Below, one piece after another: positions 23,551 through 30,920 of a stretch of 35,400 nt of DNA (within the stretch, counting starts at the first letter, position 1; the number at the start of each line of letters is the position of its first letter). The stretch is from Microcaldota archaeon (GTDB taxonomy: Archaea; Micrarchaeota; Micrarchaeia; Anstonellales; Bilamarchaeaceae), in assembly GCA_018304385.1 (NCBI GenBank), contig JAGVWJ010000003.1:1-35400 (forward strand). The letters run 5' to 3'. Under the pieces are notes generated by a model that was given only the letters and a program-made list of their open reading frames with translations, did no database searches and was not told the origin of the DNA. Position numbers and translations under genes: made by a program.

Positions 23551-23970
23551 ATGGAAAACATACTATTAGATGCATCTGTTTTTTTAGAATATTTTTTAAA
23601 AGGCGCAAAATTAGAAAAATCTAGAAAATATATAAACGAATTACTCGAAAATAAAAATCTTGGTATAATAAGCACTATGTGTATTCTTGAAGTAAAGTAT
23701 CATATTATAAGAAGACTTGGGCATGAAAAGGCAGAGGAAGCAGTTTTTTTCATTAAAAATTGTAAGAATCTTAAAATATGCGACTTAGATGATAAAATAG
23801 CTGAAATCGCTGCTGACATAAAAATAAAATACTACAACAAAGATGAGTCTCCACTTTCTTTCGCTGATGCTATTCATGTGGCAACTGCAATTCAAAATAA
23901 ATGCAGAAAGTTAGTTACTACTGATTCTGATTTTAAAGGAATTAAAGAGATTAAAGCTGAACTTTACTAA
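23551..23970 (+). CDS. PIN-domain toxin VapC, pair 3
   Basis: 139 residues. Complete set of PIN acidic residues: Asp7 in LLDASVFLEYF, Glu in ILEVKYHIIRR, Asp in SFADAIHVATA and TTDSDF near the C-terminus. Likely an RNA endonuclease neutralised by the AbrB-type antitoxin just upstream. Unlike the other two VapC proteins in the window it appears intact and of normal length. It belongs to a different PIN subgroup from pairs 1 and 2. Confidence 0.87.
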   Translation: MENILLDASVFLEYFLKGAKLEKSRKYINELLENKNLGIISTMCILEVKYHIIRRLGHEKAEEAVFFIKNCKNLKICDLDDKIAEIAADIKIKYYNKDESPLSFADAIHVATAIQNKCRKLVTTDSDFKGIKEIKAELY

Positions 23971-23987
23971 ATCTAAAAGTGATAAAA

Positions 23988-25106
23988 ATGGCCAAACGAG
24001 ATTACTATGAAATTCTAGGTCTTTCAAAAAATGCAAGCGTAGACGATATAAAAAAAGCATATAGAAATTTAGCAATGAAACATCATCCAGATAAAGGTGG
24101 GGATGCAGAAAAGTTCAAAGAGCTAAGCGAGGCATATGCAGTGCTTAGTGATCAACAAAAGCGCGAGGCATACAACCAGTTTGGTCATGATGCATTTAGT
24201 CAGCAATATAGTCAGGAAGATATATTCCGTGGCGCAGACTTTGAAGGTTTTGAAGAGTTATTTAAGCGAGCAGGTTTTGGCGGATCGCCATTCGAAGACT
24301 TGTTTGGCCAGTTTTTTGGCTTTGGTCGCAGTCGTGGTGGAAGACGAAAACAATATGGTGCTGATCTAATTACTGATATTGAAATAAGCTTAGAAGAAGC
24401 AGCAAAAGGTGTGAAGAAAGATCTGAATATTAATCATACAAGGGCTTGTATTCATTGTAAAGGTTCGTGCGCAGAGCCAGGCAGCGAGAAAAAAACATGT
24501 GATACATGCAAAGGTAATGGTCAGGTGCAGCATGTTCGTAGTAGTGGCATGATGCGCTTTGTTTCTGTAAGCACATGCAACAAATGCAGGGGCGAGGGTG
24601 TAATCATTACGCAAGCATGCAAAACTTGTAGAGGCAGTGGAGTACAATATCAAGAAGAAACTGTTAAGGTAGATATTCCAACAGGTATAGAGAACGGAAT
24701 GCGATTGCGATTAGATGGAATGGGAGAAGCAGGTCATGATGGTTCTGGAGATTTATATGTTAATGTATTTGTAAAGAAACACAGCCTGTTCGAGCGCAAC
24801 GAAGATGACCTATATTTAAAGATTCCAATAAGCTTTGCACAAGCTGCGCTTGGTTGTGATCTAGAAGTTCCAACATTATTTGGAAAAGCAAGACTACATG
24901 TTCCAGCAGCAACACAATCCCATACAATGTTCAGGTTGCGGGGGGAAGGTGTGCCTAATCTGCGCAGCCATAGCAAAGGCGATCAGTATGTGCAAGTTGT
25001 TGTAAAAGTTCCAGATAAGCTTTCAACTAAACAAAAAGAATTATTAAAGGAGTTTGAAAGCGAAAGCAATAAGAAAAAGGGTTTCTTTGATAATTTATTT
25101 TGCTAA
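23988..25106 (+). CDS. dnaJ: Type I J-protein DnaJ
   Basis: Co-chaperone that delivers clients to DnaK and stimulates its ATPase. ATG at 23988. J-domain at residues 1-66 with HHPDKGG, a Gly/Phe region (FGGSPFEDLFGQFFGFG), four zinc-finger repeats (CIHCKGSC, CDTCKGNG, CNKCRGEG, CKTCRGSG; the first is degenerate in its last position), then the two beta-barrel peptide-binding domains. About 372 residues, normal for DnaJ. It is separated from the rest of the chaperone cluster by the AbrB-PIN pair. Confidence 0.95.
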   Translation: MAKRDYYEILGLSKNASVDDIKKAYRNLAMKHHPDKGGDAEKFKELSEAYAVLSDQQKREAYNQFGHDAFSQQYSQEDIFRGADFEGFEELFKRAGFGGSPFEDLFGQFFGFGRSRGGRRKQYGADLITDIEISLEEAAKGVKKDLNINHTRACIHCKGSCAEPGSEKKTCDTCKGNGQVQHVRSSGMMRFVSVSTCNKCRGEGVIITQACKTCRGSGVQYQEETVKVDIPTGIENGMRLRLDGMGEAGHDGSGDLYVNVFVKKHSLFERNEDDLYLKIPISFAQAALGCDLEVPTLFGKARLHVPAATQSHTMFRLRGEGVPNLRSHSKGDQYVQVVVKVPDKLSTKQKELLKEFESESNKKKGFFDNLFC

Positions 25107-25120
25107 GTTTTGGCTGCAAC

Positions 25121-25130
25121 TTTTATAAGC
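25121..25130 (+). promoter_or_regulatory. TATA box of the gene at 25153 (leaderless)
   Basis: TTTTATAAGC is centred 27-28 nt upstream of the ATG at 25153, with no ribosome binding site between. Confidence 0.5.
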
Positions 25131-25152
25131 ATATCTATACTAATTATGCAAC

Positions 25153-26148
25153 ATGAGAAGACTAGCCTTGGGCCGTGAGCCTTGTGCAGTGAGCGCTATA
25201 CTACATGCAAATGATCCCTTTAGACGATATAAACCAGAACCAACTCATGAAGTAAGAAAACCAGGTATTACAGGCCAATCATTTATAGAACAAGCAAGAA
25301 GAACAAGACAAATGCTAAAGGAAATGGACCCAGAAGTAGCAAAACAACAAATTGAATTTCACAGAGATTTAGATCTATTCGAAGCTTTTGCATTAGCAAA
25401 AAGAGAAGGAGAACTAATAGTTCCAAACATTGTTCATGACAAAATTCTAATCAGAACAACAGGTTGGAGATATTCAGACCAAAATTATCCCGTATGGACA
25501 GGTACTTTAATTATTTATGAAAAACCAGATACGCCATTTGAAGATAAGGTTGTATTTATTCGGAAGAATCTTTTCAAACAGGATAACGTATATTCTATTT
25601 CCTTCAAAGTCCCAGATCAATTCCAAGGTAAACCAAACTGTGCATTAGCAATAGAACATCCAGACTTTGATTTGATAGAGTTAGGAAAAAACAAATATGA
25701 AATTAAACTGGTAGAAGGAGCAGATGTCCATCTAATAGAAAACTTTCCTAAAGAACACAGTTGGCACATGCCACATGCTGAAACAGGAATCCCACAAGGC
25801 GAACCAGTAGAAGGAGCATACAAAGTAAGATATTTATGGAGAACTTCTTATTCTTACATTGGTCCTTTGGTTCGCGGCTTCGTTGACATCTTCGGTGGAA
25901 GGCCAGGTGTCGTTGCGAAGGAGCACGATGTTTTCGATCGTTTTGGGATGGCAGTAGTCAGTATTGGTCGTCCTGAAGAGCGGAGCTCTCCCGATTGTTG
26001 CGTTGCGCAACAATTGGTATCTTGTCGCAACGCGACAAGTTTGTTGGGAGGTCGAGAAGTACGCAGTATTTCGAGAGATTTGTCCGTAGGACAAACAGAT
26101 CGTGACCGAAGGTCACTGGACGACGCGCCCGCGCTGAAAAACGACTAG
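25153..26148 (+). CDS. Unrecognised protein, flanked by repeats in its own coding sequence
   Basis: 331 residues, no family recognised. Residues 15 to about 240 look like an ordinary soluble protein: a helical segment (FIEQARRTRQMLKEMDPEVA) then a beta-rich region with several Trp and Tyr (TTGWRYSDQNYPVWTGTLII, HSWHMPHAETGIP, VRYLWRTSYSYIG). The first 15 residues are encoded by a 7-nt repeat copy. From about residue 240 the composition changes: high Arg, Asp, Ser and Cys, no secondary-structure pattern, and DNA of 53 percent GC (80 of 150 bases at 25981-26130). That part is made of consecutive hairpins. The natural C-terminus may have been replaced or extended by this insertion. It converges on the gene ending at 26158. 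Confidence 0.6.
   Translation: MRRLALGREPCAVSAILHANDPFRRYKPEPTHEVRKPGITGQSFIEQARRTRQMLKEMDPEVAKQQIEFHRDLDLFEAFALAKREGELIVPNIVHDKILIRTTGWRYSDQNYPVWTGTLIIYEKPDTPFEDKVVFIRKNLFKQDNVYSISFKVPDQFQGKPNCALAIEHPDFDLIELGKNKYEIKLVEGADVHLIENFPKEHSWHMPHAETGIPQGEPVEGAYKVRYLWRTSYSYIGPLVRGFVDIFGGRPGVVAKEHDVFDRFGMAVVSIGRPEERSSPDCCVAQQLVSCRNATSLLGGREVRSISRDLSVGQTDRDRRSLDDAPALKND
25160..25194 (+). repeat. 7-nt tandem repeat at the 5' end of the gene at 25153
   Basis: Five units: GACTAGC, CTTGGGC, CGTGAGC, CTTGTGC, AGTGAGC. Over a 20-base stretch it matches the grpE-end copy (19750-19769) at 16 positions. It starts two codons after the ATG. Confidence 0.65.
25977..26116 (+). repeat. Array of six consecutive hairpins with 3-nt loops
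   Basis: Stems and loops: 25977-25989 (5 bp, loop GGA); 25991-26017 (12 bp with one G-T pair, loop TTG); 26021-26039 (8 bp, loop AAC); 26056-26072 (7 bp with one G-T pair, loop GCA, extendable to 26052-26076 through a tandem G-A mismatch); 26079-26095 (7 bp, loop GTA); 26102-26116 (6 bp, loop GAA). Gaps between hairpins are 1 to 16 nt. All loops are exactly 3 nt and stem sequences differ. A larger imperfect three-stem hairpin at 25878-25920 precedes the array. The whole stretch lies in the reading frame of the gene at 25153. Confidence 0.8.
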
Positions 26149-26157
26149 CAGTCATCT

Positions 26158-26571
26158 CTATTCTAATACTTTAAAACTATCCCTTGCTCTCTTATAAATG
26201 ACAGCAAATTTATTCATATCTTTTTGTAAAACACTATAGCTTAAGATATAGAATCTGGCCTGCGGTTCGTAATGAATTATTAAATTAATTATTACTGCAT
26301 CTGTTTTTTTACCATTAACAATAGCATCTGCTTTGAAAACTGTTTGTACAGAAGGTAGCTTATCTACGCTGCTATTTTCTCTTGAGATTAATTTATATTT
26401 ATTATTTTTTTTCATACCTGCGATTAAATCTCCACTAAATTTATCTAAATTAGAAAAAAGCGCAGAAATTGAGCGAATCGCAAGCACACCTTGCTGTCTA
26501 TATCTGTCTGAGAAAATATAGCCATACTCATTGCTGATATCAACTACTTTCCAATCAGCAGGTATCTCCAA
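26158..26571 (-). CDS. Unrecognised small protein, 5' end probably broken
   Basis: The TTG-started form has 137 residues beginning IPADWKVVDISNEYGYIF. No specific family; the style (an EKYSLEIPADWKV strand near the start) recalls small PsbP-like or stress-induced secreted domains. The frame stays open upstream to a stop at 26674-26676, and the extra residues (FKEFKNKDEKYSLEIPADW) fit the domain better than the TTG start, but this stretch has no ATG, GTG or TTG. A TATA box at about 26689-26697 and an ATG at 26669 with leaderless spacing exist in another frame. A 1-nt change near the 5' end is the simplest explanation. Confidence 0.6.
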   Translation of the reverse strand: MEIPADWKVVDISNEYGYIFSDRYRQQGVLAIRSISALFSNLDKFSGDLIAGMKKNNKYKLISRENSSVDKLPSVQTVFKADAIVNGKKTDAVIINLIIHYEPQARFYILSYSVLQKDMNKFAVIYKRARDSFKVLE

Positions 26572-26687
26572 AGAATATTTTTCATCCTTATTCTTGAATT
26601 CCTTAAAATGGAAACTACCTTCTGTTTTTCTTCTTAGCAGCGCGTCAATTATGGACAGAGAAACACCATATATCTATGAAAATGCTA

Positions 26688-26700
26688 ATCTATATAAACT
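26688..26700. promoter_or_regulatory. Shared bidirectional TATA region
   Basis: CTATATAAACT is centred about 26 nt upstream of the ATG at 26720 (plus), and the complementary GTTTATATAG is about 25 nt upstream of an ATG at 26669 (minus). One palindromic TATA region thus appears to serve two divergent leaderless genes. Confidence 0.5.
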
Positions 26701-26719
26701 AGATAGCAGAAAGGTTTTT

Positions 26720-28141
26720 ATGAAACATTTATTACTTATTTTGATTTTTTCCGGTATCTTTTTTGCAGCTGATTTAGATAAATATAATCTAGATCCAGAT
26801 GATTCATATATCTACATTTCAAGAAGTGGAGATGGCGAAGAAAATTTTTATAGTTGGGACGTAAAAGAGAGCATATTGATTAAAGGAAAATTGAAGAAAG
26901 AAGTTCCTAATTATTATCTGAAAGCAGATTATGATGTAGCAGTTTATATCTTAGATGATGCAACGGTTATATGGAACTTAGATGATAAGTCAAGCGAGGA
27001 GTTTACAGGTACTGGAGTTAAAACCGCCTCTGGAATAGATTGGATAAAACCTCCATGTGGCATGACAAAAACAACACAAGACAGCGGAACAAAAAAATTA
27101 GAGGAATTAGACAGTTTCACTGAGTTGGTTGGAGGAAAGATGACTACATTTAGAATAAGCGAGACCCGAGAGAGTGGAGGAGGCGGAGGGTCTTACAAAT
27201 GGACAGGCAGATTTTTGTTGGTAGTTAGAGAGAGACAAGAATATTTACCTCCAGCTTATACTACTGCGAAGTCTTCTTATTATTACGAGATAAACACTGG
27301 TTTTATTCTTAACCCAACATTAAATTATGAAACAAACTGCAAGAATGATGCTCCTTATTCTAAAGTACAAAACTTAGAGTATTATTTCGCTCCTTTAAGC
27401 AATGCAACTGCGCTAGGGGTTGATACAATTAACGGTTCTCTATTGTTATCTCCATTTAATGATTATAGCATACCAAAAGAAGCTATTGGAAATAATTTTC
27501 TAACTTATCAGCTTAGAGAACCAGACGGGTATACACCAGTAGGAAACAAAATGATAAAATTCAATACACAATGGAGACTTGTTTTACCTGAAAACATTAA
27601 AGCAAGTGCACCTAGTGGCTCAGACGCTACTGGTTCTAATGGTGGAGATGACCTAGGAACAAGTGGAACTGATGGGGGTGCAGGCACAACAGGGAATAAT
27701 GATGGTGGTAGGGACACTCAATCAGGTGGTCAAGGCAGTGGCTGCATTTTCGAAACCTGCAGTGTAAACGTTATTGCAGAACCAACTGATAATAACGAGG
27801 GTGGCATAGAGGTTACAGATAGCAGTGGAAATTCAGTACCTAATGTCGAAGTAAAGGTTATTGACCCAGTAGGTAGTTCCACTTCTTATTATACAGATGG
27901 GAATGGTCAGGCAGTAATAAATTTTAAGGCTGGCCCGGGAGAATATAAAATAATAATTGCAAATAAAGAATTAAAGAAAATTAAAATAGAACCAAAAGCA
28001 GGAGATATAGAGAAAAAACCAACTACATTTTTAGAAGATGAAAATACAAGAAATATGTTAATTATAGTTATAGTTGTAATAATTTTAGTTGCATTATATA
28101 TGAAATCTAGAAAATCCTCAGCGCAAGTTCCACCAAGCTAA
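26720..28141 (+). CDS. Secreted surface protein with Ig-like domain and C-terminal anchor
   Basis: 473 residues from the ATG at 26720, which starts a signal peptide (LLLILIFSGIFFAA). The frame is open upstream to 26531, but that part has no signal character. The main ectodomain (about residues 20-300) is unrecognised, rich in Tyr, Trp and charged residues, with few Cys. A Gly/Ser/Asp/Thr linker follows (about 300-345), then a carboxypeptidase-regulatory-like beta domain (VPNVEVKVIDPVGSSTSYYT, GPGEYKIII), the motif TFLED and a terminal transmembrane helix (LIIVIVVIILVALYM) with a basic tail. The C-terminal plan equals that of the protein at 6991. TATA box placed for a leaderless transcript. 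Confidence 0.75.
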   Translation: MKHLLLILIFSGIFFAADLDKYNLDPDDSYIYISRSGDGEENFYSWDVKESILIKGKLKKEVPNYYLKADYDVAVYILDDATVIWNLDDKSSEEFTGTGVKTASGIDWIKPPCGMTKTTQDSGTKKLEELDSFTELVGGKMTTFRISETRESGGGGGSYKWTGRFLLVVRERQEYLPPAYTTAKSSYYYEINTGFILNPTLNYETNCKNDAPYSKVQNLEYYFAPLSNATALGVDTINGSLLLSPFNDYSIPKEAIGNNFLTYQLREPDGYTPVGNKMIKFNTQWRLVLPENIKASAPSGSDATGSNGGDDLGTSGTDGGAGTTGNNDGGRDTQSGGQGSGCIFETCSVNVIAEPTDNNEGGIEVTDSSGNSVPNVEVKVIDPVGSSTSYYTDGNGQAVINFKAGPGEYKIIIANKELKKIKIEPKAGDIEKKPTTFLEDENTRNMLIIVIVVIILVALYMKSRKSSAQVPPS

Positions 28142-28414
28142 TTATGCTGCTTTTTTTGCTTGCTCCGCATCAATGTAACTCCATCTAACTCCTTTCCCAG
28201 TCAGTATATTTGCGATTGTTTCTCCACTTAGCAATATCCATCCATGTGTTGGATTACGTAATACATTTCTATATTTACGTAATCTTTGCAATAAGTAATC
28301 TGGTGTTGTGCCTAGGATACGTGCAGCTTCTTCTAGTATATAAAACCTATTTAGCTCTAAGCACATCTCTCTTCTTCTTGGTGCATGTGTCTGAGCATGT
28401 CTTAGTATGGCCAT
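28142..28414 (-). CDS. Small HTH-like DNA-binding protein
   Basis: 90 residues, Arg-rich. The core FYILEEAARILGTTPDYLLQ followed by RLRKYRNVLRNPTHGW has the look of a MerR/excisionase-like helix-turn-helix (helix, GTTP turn, helix). No closer family. Leaderless promoter: TATTTAAATA is centred 27 nt upstream of the ATG. Its stop abuts the stop of the convergent surface protein gene. Confidence 0.6.
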   Translation of the reverse strand: MAILRHAQTHAPRRREMCLELNRFYILEEAARILGTTPDYLLQRLRKYRNVLRNPTHGWILLSGETIANILTGKGVRWSYIDAEQAKKAA

Positions 28415-28436
28415 TGATTAATTAGAGATTATAAAC

Positions 28437-28446
28437 TATTTAAATA
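28437..28446 (-). promoter_or_regulatory. TATA box of the small HTH gene (leaderless)
   Basis: Palindromic TATTTAAATA is centred about 27 nt upstream of the ATG at 28414, in the 44-nt gap after the stop of the gene at 28459-29283. Confidence 0.5.
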
Positions 28447-28458
28447 AATGTCCCAAAA

Positions 28459-29283
28459 CTATACTAGCTTTTTCTTTGGTACCTTGTCTAGGAAAGCACC
28501 TTTTTCACTATCGAAGTCTATTTTTGTTGTTACAGGTATAATCCATGGCGCCCATACCATCTCTACTTTTGGTCCTTCAACTGTTATCTCAATTGGATAG
28601 TGTCCTTTAGGTACCCGTGCATCACCAAAAGCTATGCCTTCTCCACCTTCTTGAAATTCACTTGGCCTCTGTAATCCTATCTCTCTTTGTACTGCCTCAC
28701 CAAATGTTTTAGCTATTGCTTCATAACCCTCCTCAAATGCGAATGGGGCAGGTGTACTCATACTGCCCTTGAATCCATTTCTCAGGATAAGACTAACATT
28801 TTTTACAAAATCGTCCTTGGTAGATTTAATAAAATCAGTGCTTGCCACGACCTCGAATGTTGAAATTACTTTAATTTTTATCCCATTTTGACCTGCATCT
28901 TCAATAACTTTAGCCATTTCGCTAAAGCTTTCAGCTAATGATAGATCTTGATTATCACCTATCTCTTGAAGTCTTTTTAGATATTCATCAAGCTGTTCTT
29001 GAGTTCCTCCCCTAGCTTCTAATTTAGACCCCTTTAAATTAATTGGCACATATACAGGAGCACTTTCTAAGATTTTAGCTAATTTTCCAACATCTGTTCC
29101 GGCATCTTTTAATTTTTTTCTATAATCTTTTGACTCTTGTTGGATTTTTGTTTCAACTACTGCCACAGCTCGGTCAAATGCAGCAGCAAGTCTTTTCTCT
29201 AGCTCTTGACTTTTTATCTGCGGTGTTAAATCCTCTAAGCGTATTCCTGTTTGTTTTGCAAATGCTGGTTGTGGCTCACCCAT
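28459..29283 (-). CDS. Unrecognised cytoplasmic protein
   Basis: 274 residues, no signal peptide or membrane helix, no family recognised. Residues 25-60 and 85-130 are helical and charged (LEKRLAAAFDRAVAVVETKI, LDEYLKRLQEI), the middle is alpha/beta (IKIKVISTFEVVASTDFI), and the C-terminus is beta-rich with a Trp-Pro patch (HYPIEITVEGPKVEMVWAPW). It starts at an ATG with GGTGA about 7 nt upstream. The next gene upstream on the same strand ends 17 nt before it, so the two are probably co-transcribed. Function unknown. Confidence 0.7.
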   Translation of the reverse strand: MGEPQPAFAKQTGIRLEDLTPQIKSQELEKRLAAAFDRAVAVVETKIQQESKDYRKKLKDAGTDVGKLAKILESAPVYVPINLKGSKLEARGGTQEQLDEYLKRLQEIGDNQDLSLAESFSEMAKVIEDAGQNGIKIKVISTFEVVASTDFIKSTKDDFVKNVSLILRNGFKGSMSTPAPFAFEEGYEAIAKTFGEAVQREIGLQRPSEFQEGGEGIAFGDARVPKGHYPIEITVEGPKVEMVWAPWIIPVTTKIDFDSEKGAFLDKVPKKKLV

Positions 29284-29300
29284 TTAAAATCACCAAATAA

Positions 29301-29879
29301 TTATGTTTTCTTACTCTTTAAAAATTCTTTGCTATCAGCCAGTCCAACGCGCATAACTGGTTCCGTCGGTTTATCAACATCAACTCGCCAAACAACACCG
29401 CTTTCAGTGACAATTGTTAGGATATTTTCAGATACCATGGCAGCAATAATATTCCCGCTTTCAAGTGGCGCAATGCCCAAAACAACAACATTTTCCGGAC
29501 GGAAGCGATCGTTTGCATCTGGTAGCGCTCCGATCATTTCCATACCCGCAGTAATATCATCATAACCAAGCGAACGAATAATCTTATCCCCAGTTACAAT
29601 TATGGTTCTTCTTCTTTGACAGAACAATGCTATTGGCTTAAATTCGTTGACATCAAGTTTGATGCTGCTTCTTTGGCCAGCACGTTCATAAGATAATATA
29701 ATATCTCCATCATGATCTTCTAAAGCGCAGCGCGTTTCCTGTATTCTTGGCTTTTCTATATGCCTTTGAGGTACTGCACAAGAGAGTAGTGGAAGAATTA
29801 AGCTAATAGCTTTCAATAGGTTTGGGATTCTTACTGGAGGTTTAGAAGAAGAAATTCGGTTCAGCAACAACCCCTGCAT
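29301..29879 (-). CDS. Predicted lipoprotein, unknown function
   Basis: 192 residues. N-terminal hydrophobic stretch ending in a lipobox-like LLSC (Cys34) after a rather long basic leader, so secretion as a lipoprotein is plausible. The rest is beta-rich with repeated strand patterns (TIIVTGDKIIRSLGYDDI, NVVVLGIAPLESGNIIA, ILTIVTESGVVWRVDVD) like two or three blades of a propeller; no family recognised. Leaderless: the TATA box TATTTATAAA at 29901-29910 is 27 nt upstream and overlaps the stop region of ksgA. Confidence 0.65.
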   Translation of the reverse strand: MQGLLLNRISSSKPPVRIPNLLKAISLILPLLSCAVPQRHIEKPRIQETRCALEDHDGDIILSYERAGQRSSIKLDVNEFKPIALFCQRRRTIIVTGDKIIRSLGYDDITAGMEMIGALPDANDRFRPENVVVLGIAPLESGNIIAAMVSENILTIVTESGVVWRVDVDKPTEPVMRVGLADSKEFLKSKKT

Positions 29880-29900
29880 GTGACTATATATGGTAAGATA

Positions 29901-29910
29901 TATTTATAAA
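29901..29910 (-). promoter_or_regulatory. TATA box of the lipoprotein gene at 29879 (leaderless)
   Basis: TATTTATAAA, read as TTTATAAATA on the minus strand, is centred 26-27 nt upstream of the ATG at 29879. It overlaps the last codon and stop of the ksgA gene. Confidence 0.5.
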
Positions 29911-30611
29911 GCAACCTCGGCCGCGATTTGGAGACATTCCTCTTTTGTTAATGTCCTTACCCTTCTGTTATCATTAATTCCATAATCCTTTAATGCATTT
30001 TTTACTGTTTTATTTTTGTGTTGGAATAAATTCCTGATTATATCCTCTTCAAACTTGCTTAATTTAACTCCAGTTGGTTTTATTCTTATCAATGCAGAAT
30101 CAACTTTTGGTATTGGTGAGAAAGACATCTTCTGAACAGTTCGTAAATACTCAACATTGAAGAATATCTGCGATGTAACGCTAAGTCTGCCATAATTTCT
30201 ATCATTTGGCTTTGCAACCATTTTTTCCGCGAATTCTCTCTGTACCATTAAAACTGCATGTTCGAATTTTAGGTCTTTTAATTTGAAAATTATTGGTGAT
30301 GAGATATAATATGGAATATTTCCTATTATTACATCAACTTCTGGAATTTCGTATTCTAGAAAATCCGCATTTACTATTTCAATTCTATAATCACTTGAGA
30401 ATTTTTCTTTTAACAATTCAACAAAGCGTGTATCCTTTTCAATTGCTATTAACTTTTTAGGATTACAATCTAATATCCTTTGTGTTAATCTCCCGTCTCC
30501 TGGCCCTATCTCCAGAACAGTTTTTCCCTCAACCTGTGCTAACCTTACTTCATTTTCCAGTATTTTTGGGTTATTGAGAAAAACCTGGCCCAATTTCTTA
30601 AACTTCCTCAT
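29904..30611 (-). CDS. ksgA: 16S rRNA dimethyladenosine transferase KsgA/Dim1
   Basis: Dimethylates two adjacent adenosines near the 3' end of 16S rRNA in late small-subunit assembly. Visible: KKLGQVFLNNPKI at the N-terminus (RNA/AdoMet-binding loop), motif I LEIGPGDGRLT (residues 33-43), IAIEKD, NADFLEY, the catalytic NIPYYISSPI (NIPY at 98-101), and FSPIPKVDSALI. 235 residues, short but normal for archaea. ATG at 30611 chosen over TTG at 30626; GAGGG lies 8 nt upstream. It overlaps the DUF357 gene by 14 nt and forms an operon with it. Confidence 0.95.
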   Translation of the reverse strand: MRKFKKLGQVFLNNPKILENEVRLAQVEGKTVLEIGPGDGRLTQRILDCNPKKLIAIEKDTRFVELLKEKFSSDYRIEIVNADFLEYEIPEVDVIIGNIPYYISSPIIFKLKDLKFEHAVLMVQREFAEKMVAKPNDRNYGRLSVTSQIFFNVEYLRTVQKMSFSPIPKVDSALIRIKPTGVKLSKFEEDIIRNLFQHKNKTVKNALKDYGINDNRRVRTLTKEECLQIAAEVAL

Positions 30612-30843
30612 GTTTTTTACCCTCAATAATCAGTATTCCATCTATTATTCCAAATGCATAATTCGCTGCCCCAAATGCTGAATAATAATCTTTTTTATTA
30701 TAGAAATGTTCAGCATCATGCAAATAATTCTCTACCCATTGCAGTATTTGAGGATATTTCTCATGCAATGCTAGTTTTTTGAATTCCGCAAGTATTTTTC
30801 TTAGTTTATCTATGTCAACTTTTGCGCGTTTTGTTTCTTCCAT
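30598..30843 (-). CDS. DUF357 family protein
   Basis: Small archaeal helical protein of unknown function. The family pattern is clear: YLHDAEHFYNKKDYYSAFGA then ANYAFGIIDGILI. ATG at 30843 gives 81 residues and matches the usual start; a TATA-like CAATTTAAG lies 26 nt upstream. An in-frame ATG at 30888 would add a hydrophobic 15-residue leader and cannot be excluded. It overlaps ksgA by 14 nt. Linkage with the rRNA methylase hints at a role in ribosome biogenesis, but that is only context. Confidence 0.85.
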   Translation of the reverse strand: MEETKRAKVDIDKLRKILAEFKKLALHEKYPQILQWVENYLHDAEHFYNKKDYYSAFGAANYAFGIIDGILIIEGKKHEEV

Positions 30844-30889
30844 ATTATATTTTTTAATCAAAACCAATTTAAGTACTATCGCAGCCATG

Positions 30890-30899
30890 TTTTTAAACT
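30890..30899 (+). promoter_or_regulatory. TATA box of the HNH gene (leaderless)
   Basis: TTTTTAAACT is centred about 26 nt upstream of the ATG at 30921; no ribosome binding site follows. Confidence 0.45.
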
Positions 30900-30920
30900 T
30901 TATTACACACAGCTACTATA

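Noticed and set aside
25977..26116. CRISPR array or group II intron as explanation for the hairpins
   Set aside because: Stem sequences are all different and there are no equal spacers, so it is not CRISPR; no reverse transcriptase or intron domain V-like structure is present.
25834..26155. Minus-strand open frames across the hairpin array
   Set aside because: They arise because palindromic DNA is open on both strands; no start signals, no protein-like composition, and they overlap the plus-strand gene.
26531..26719. Upstream extension of the surface protein to 26531
   Set aside because: The added residues overlap the divergent gene and promoter, while the ATG at 26720 begins a clear signal peptide with a TATA box 26 nt upstream.
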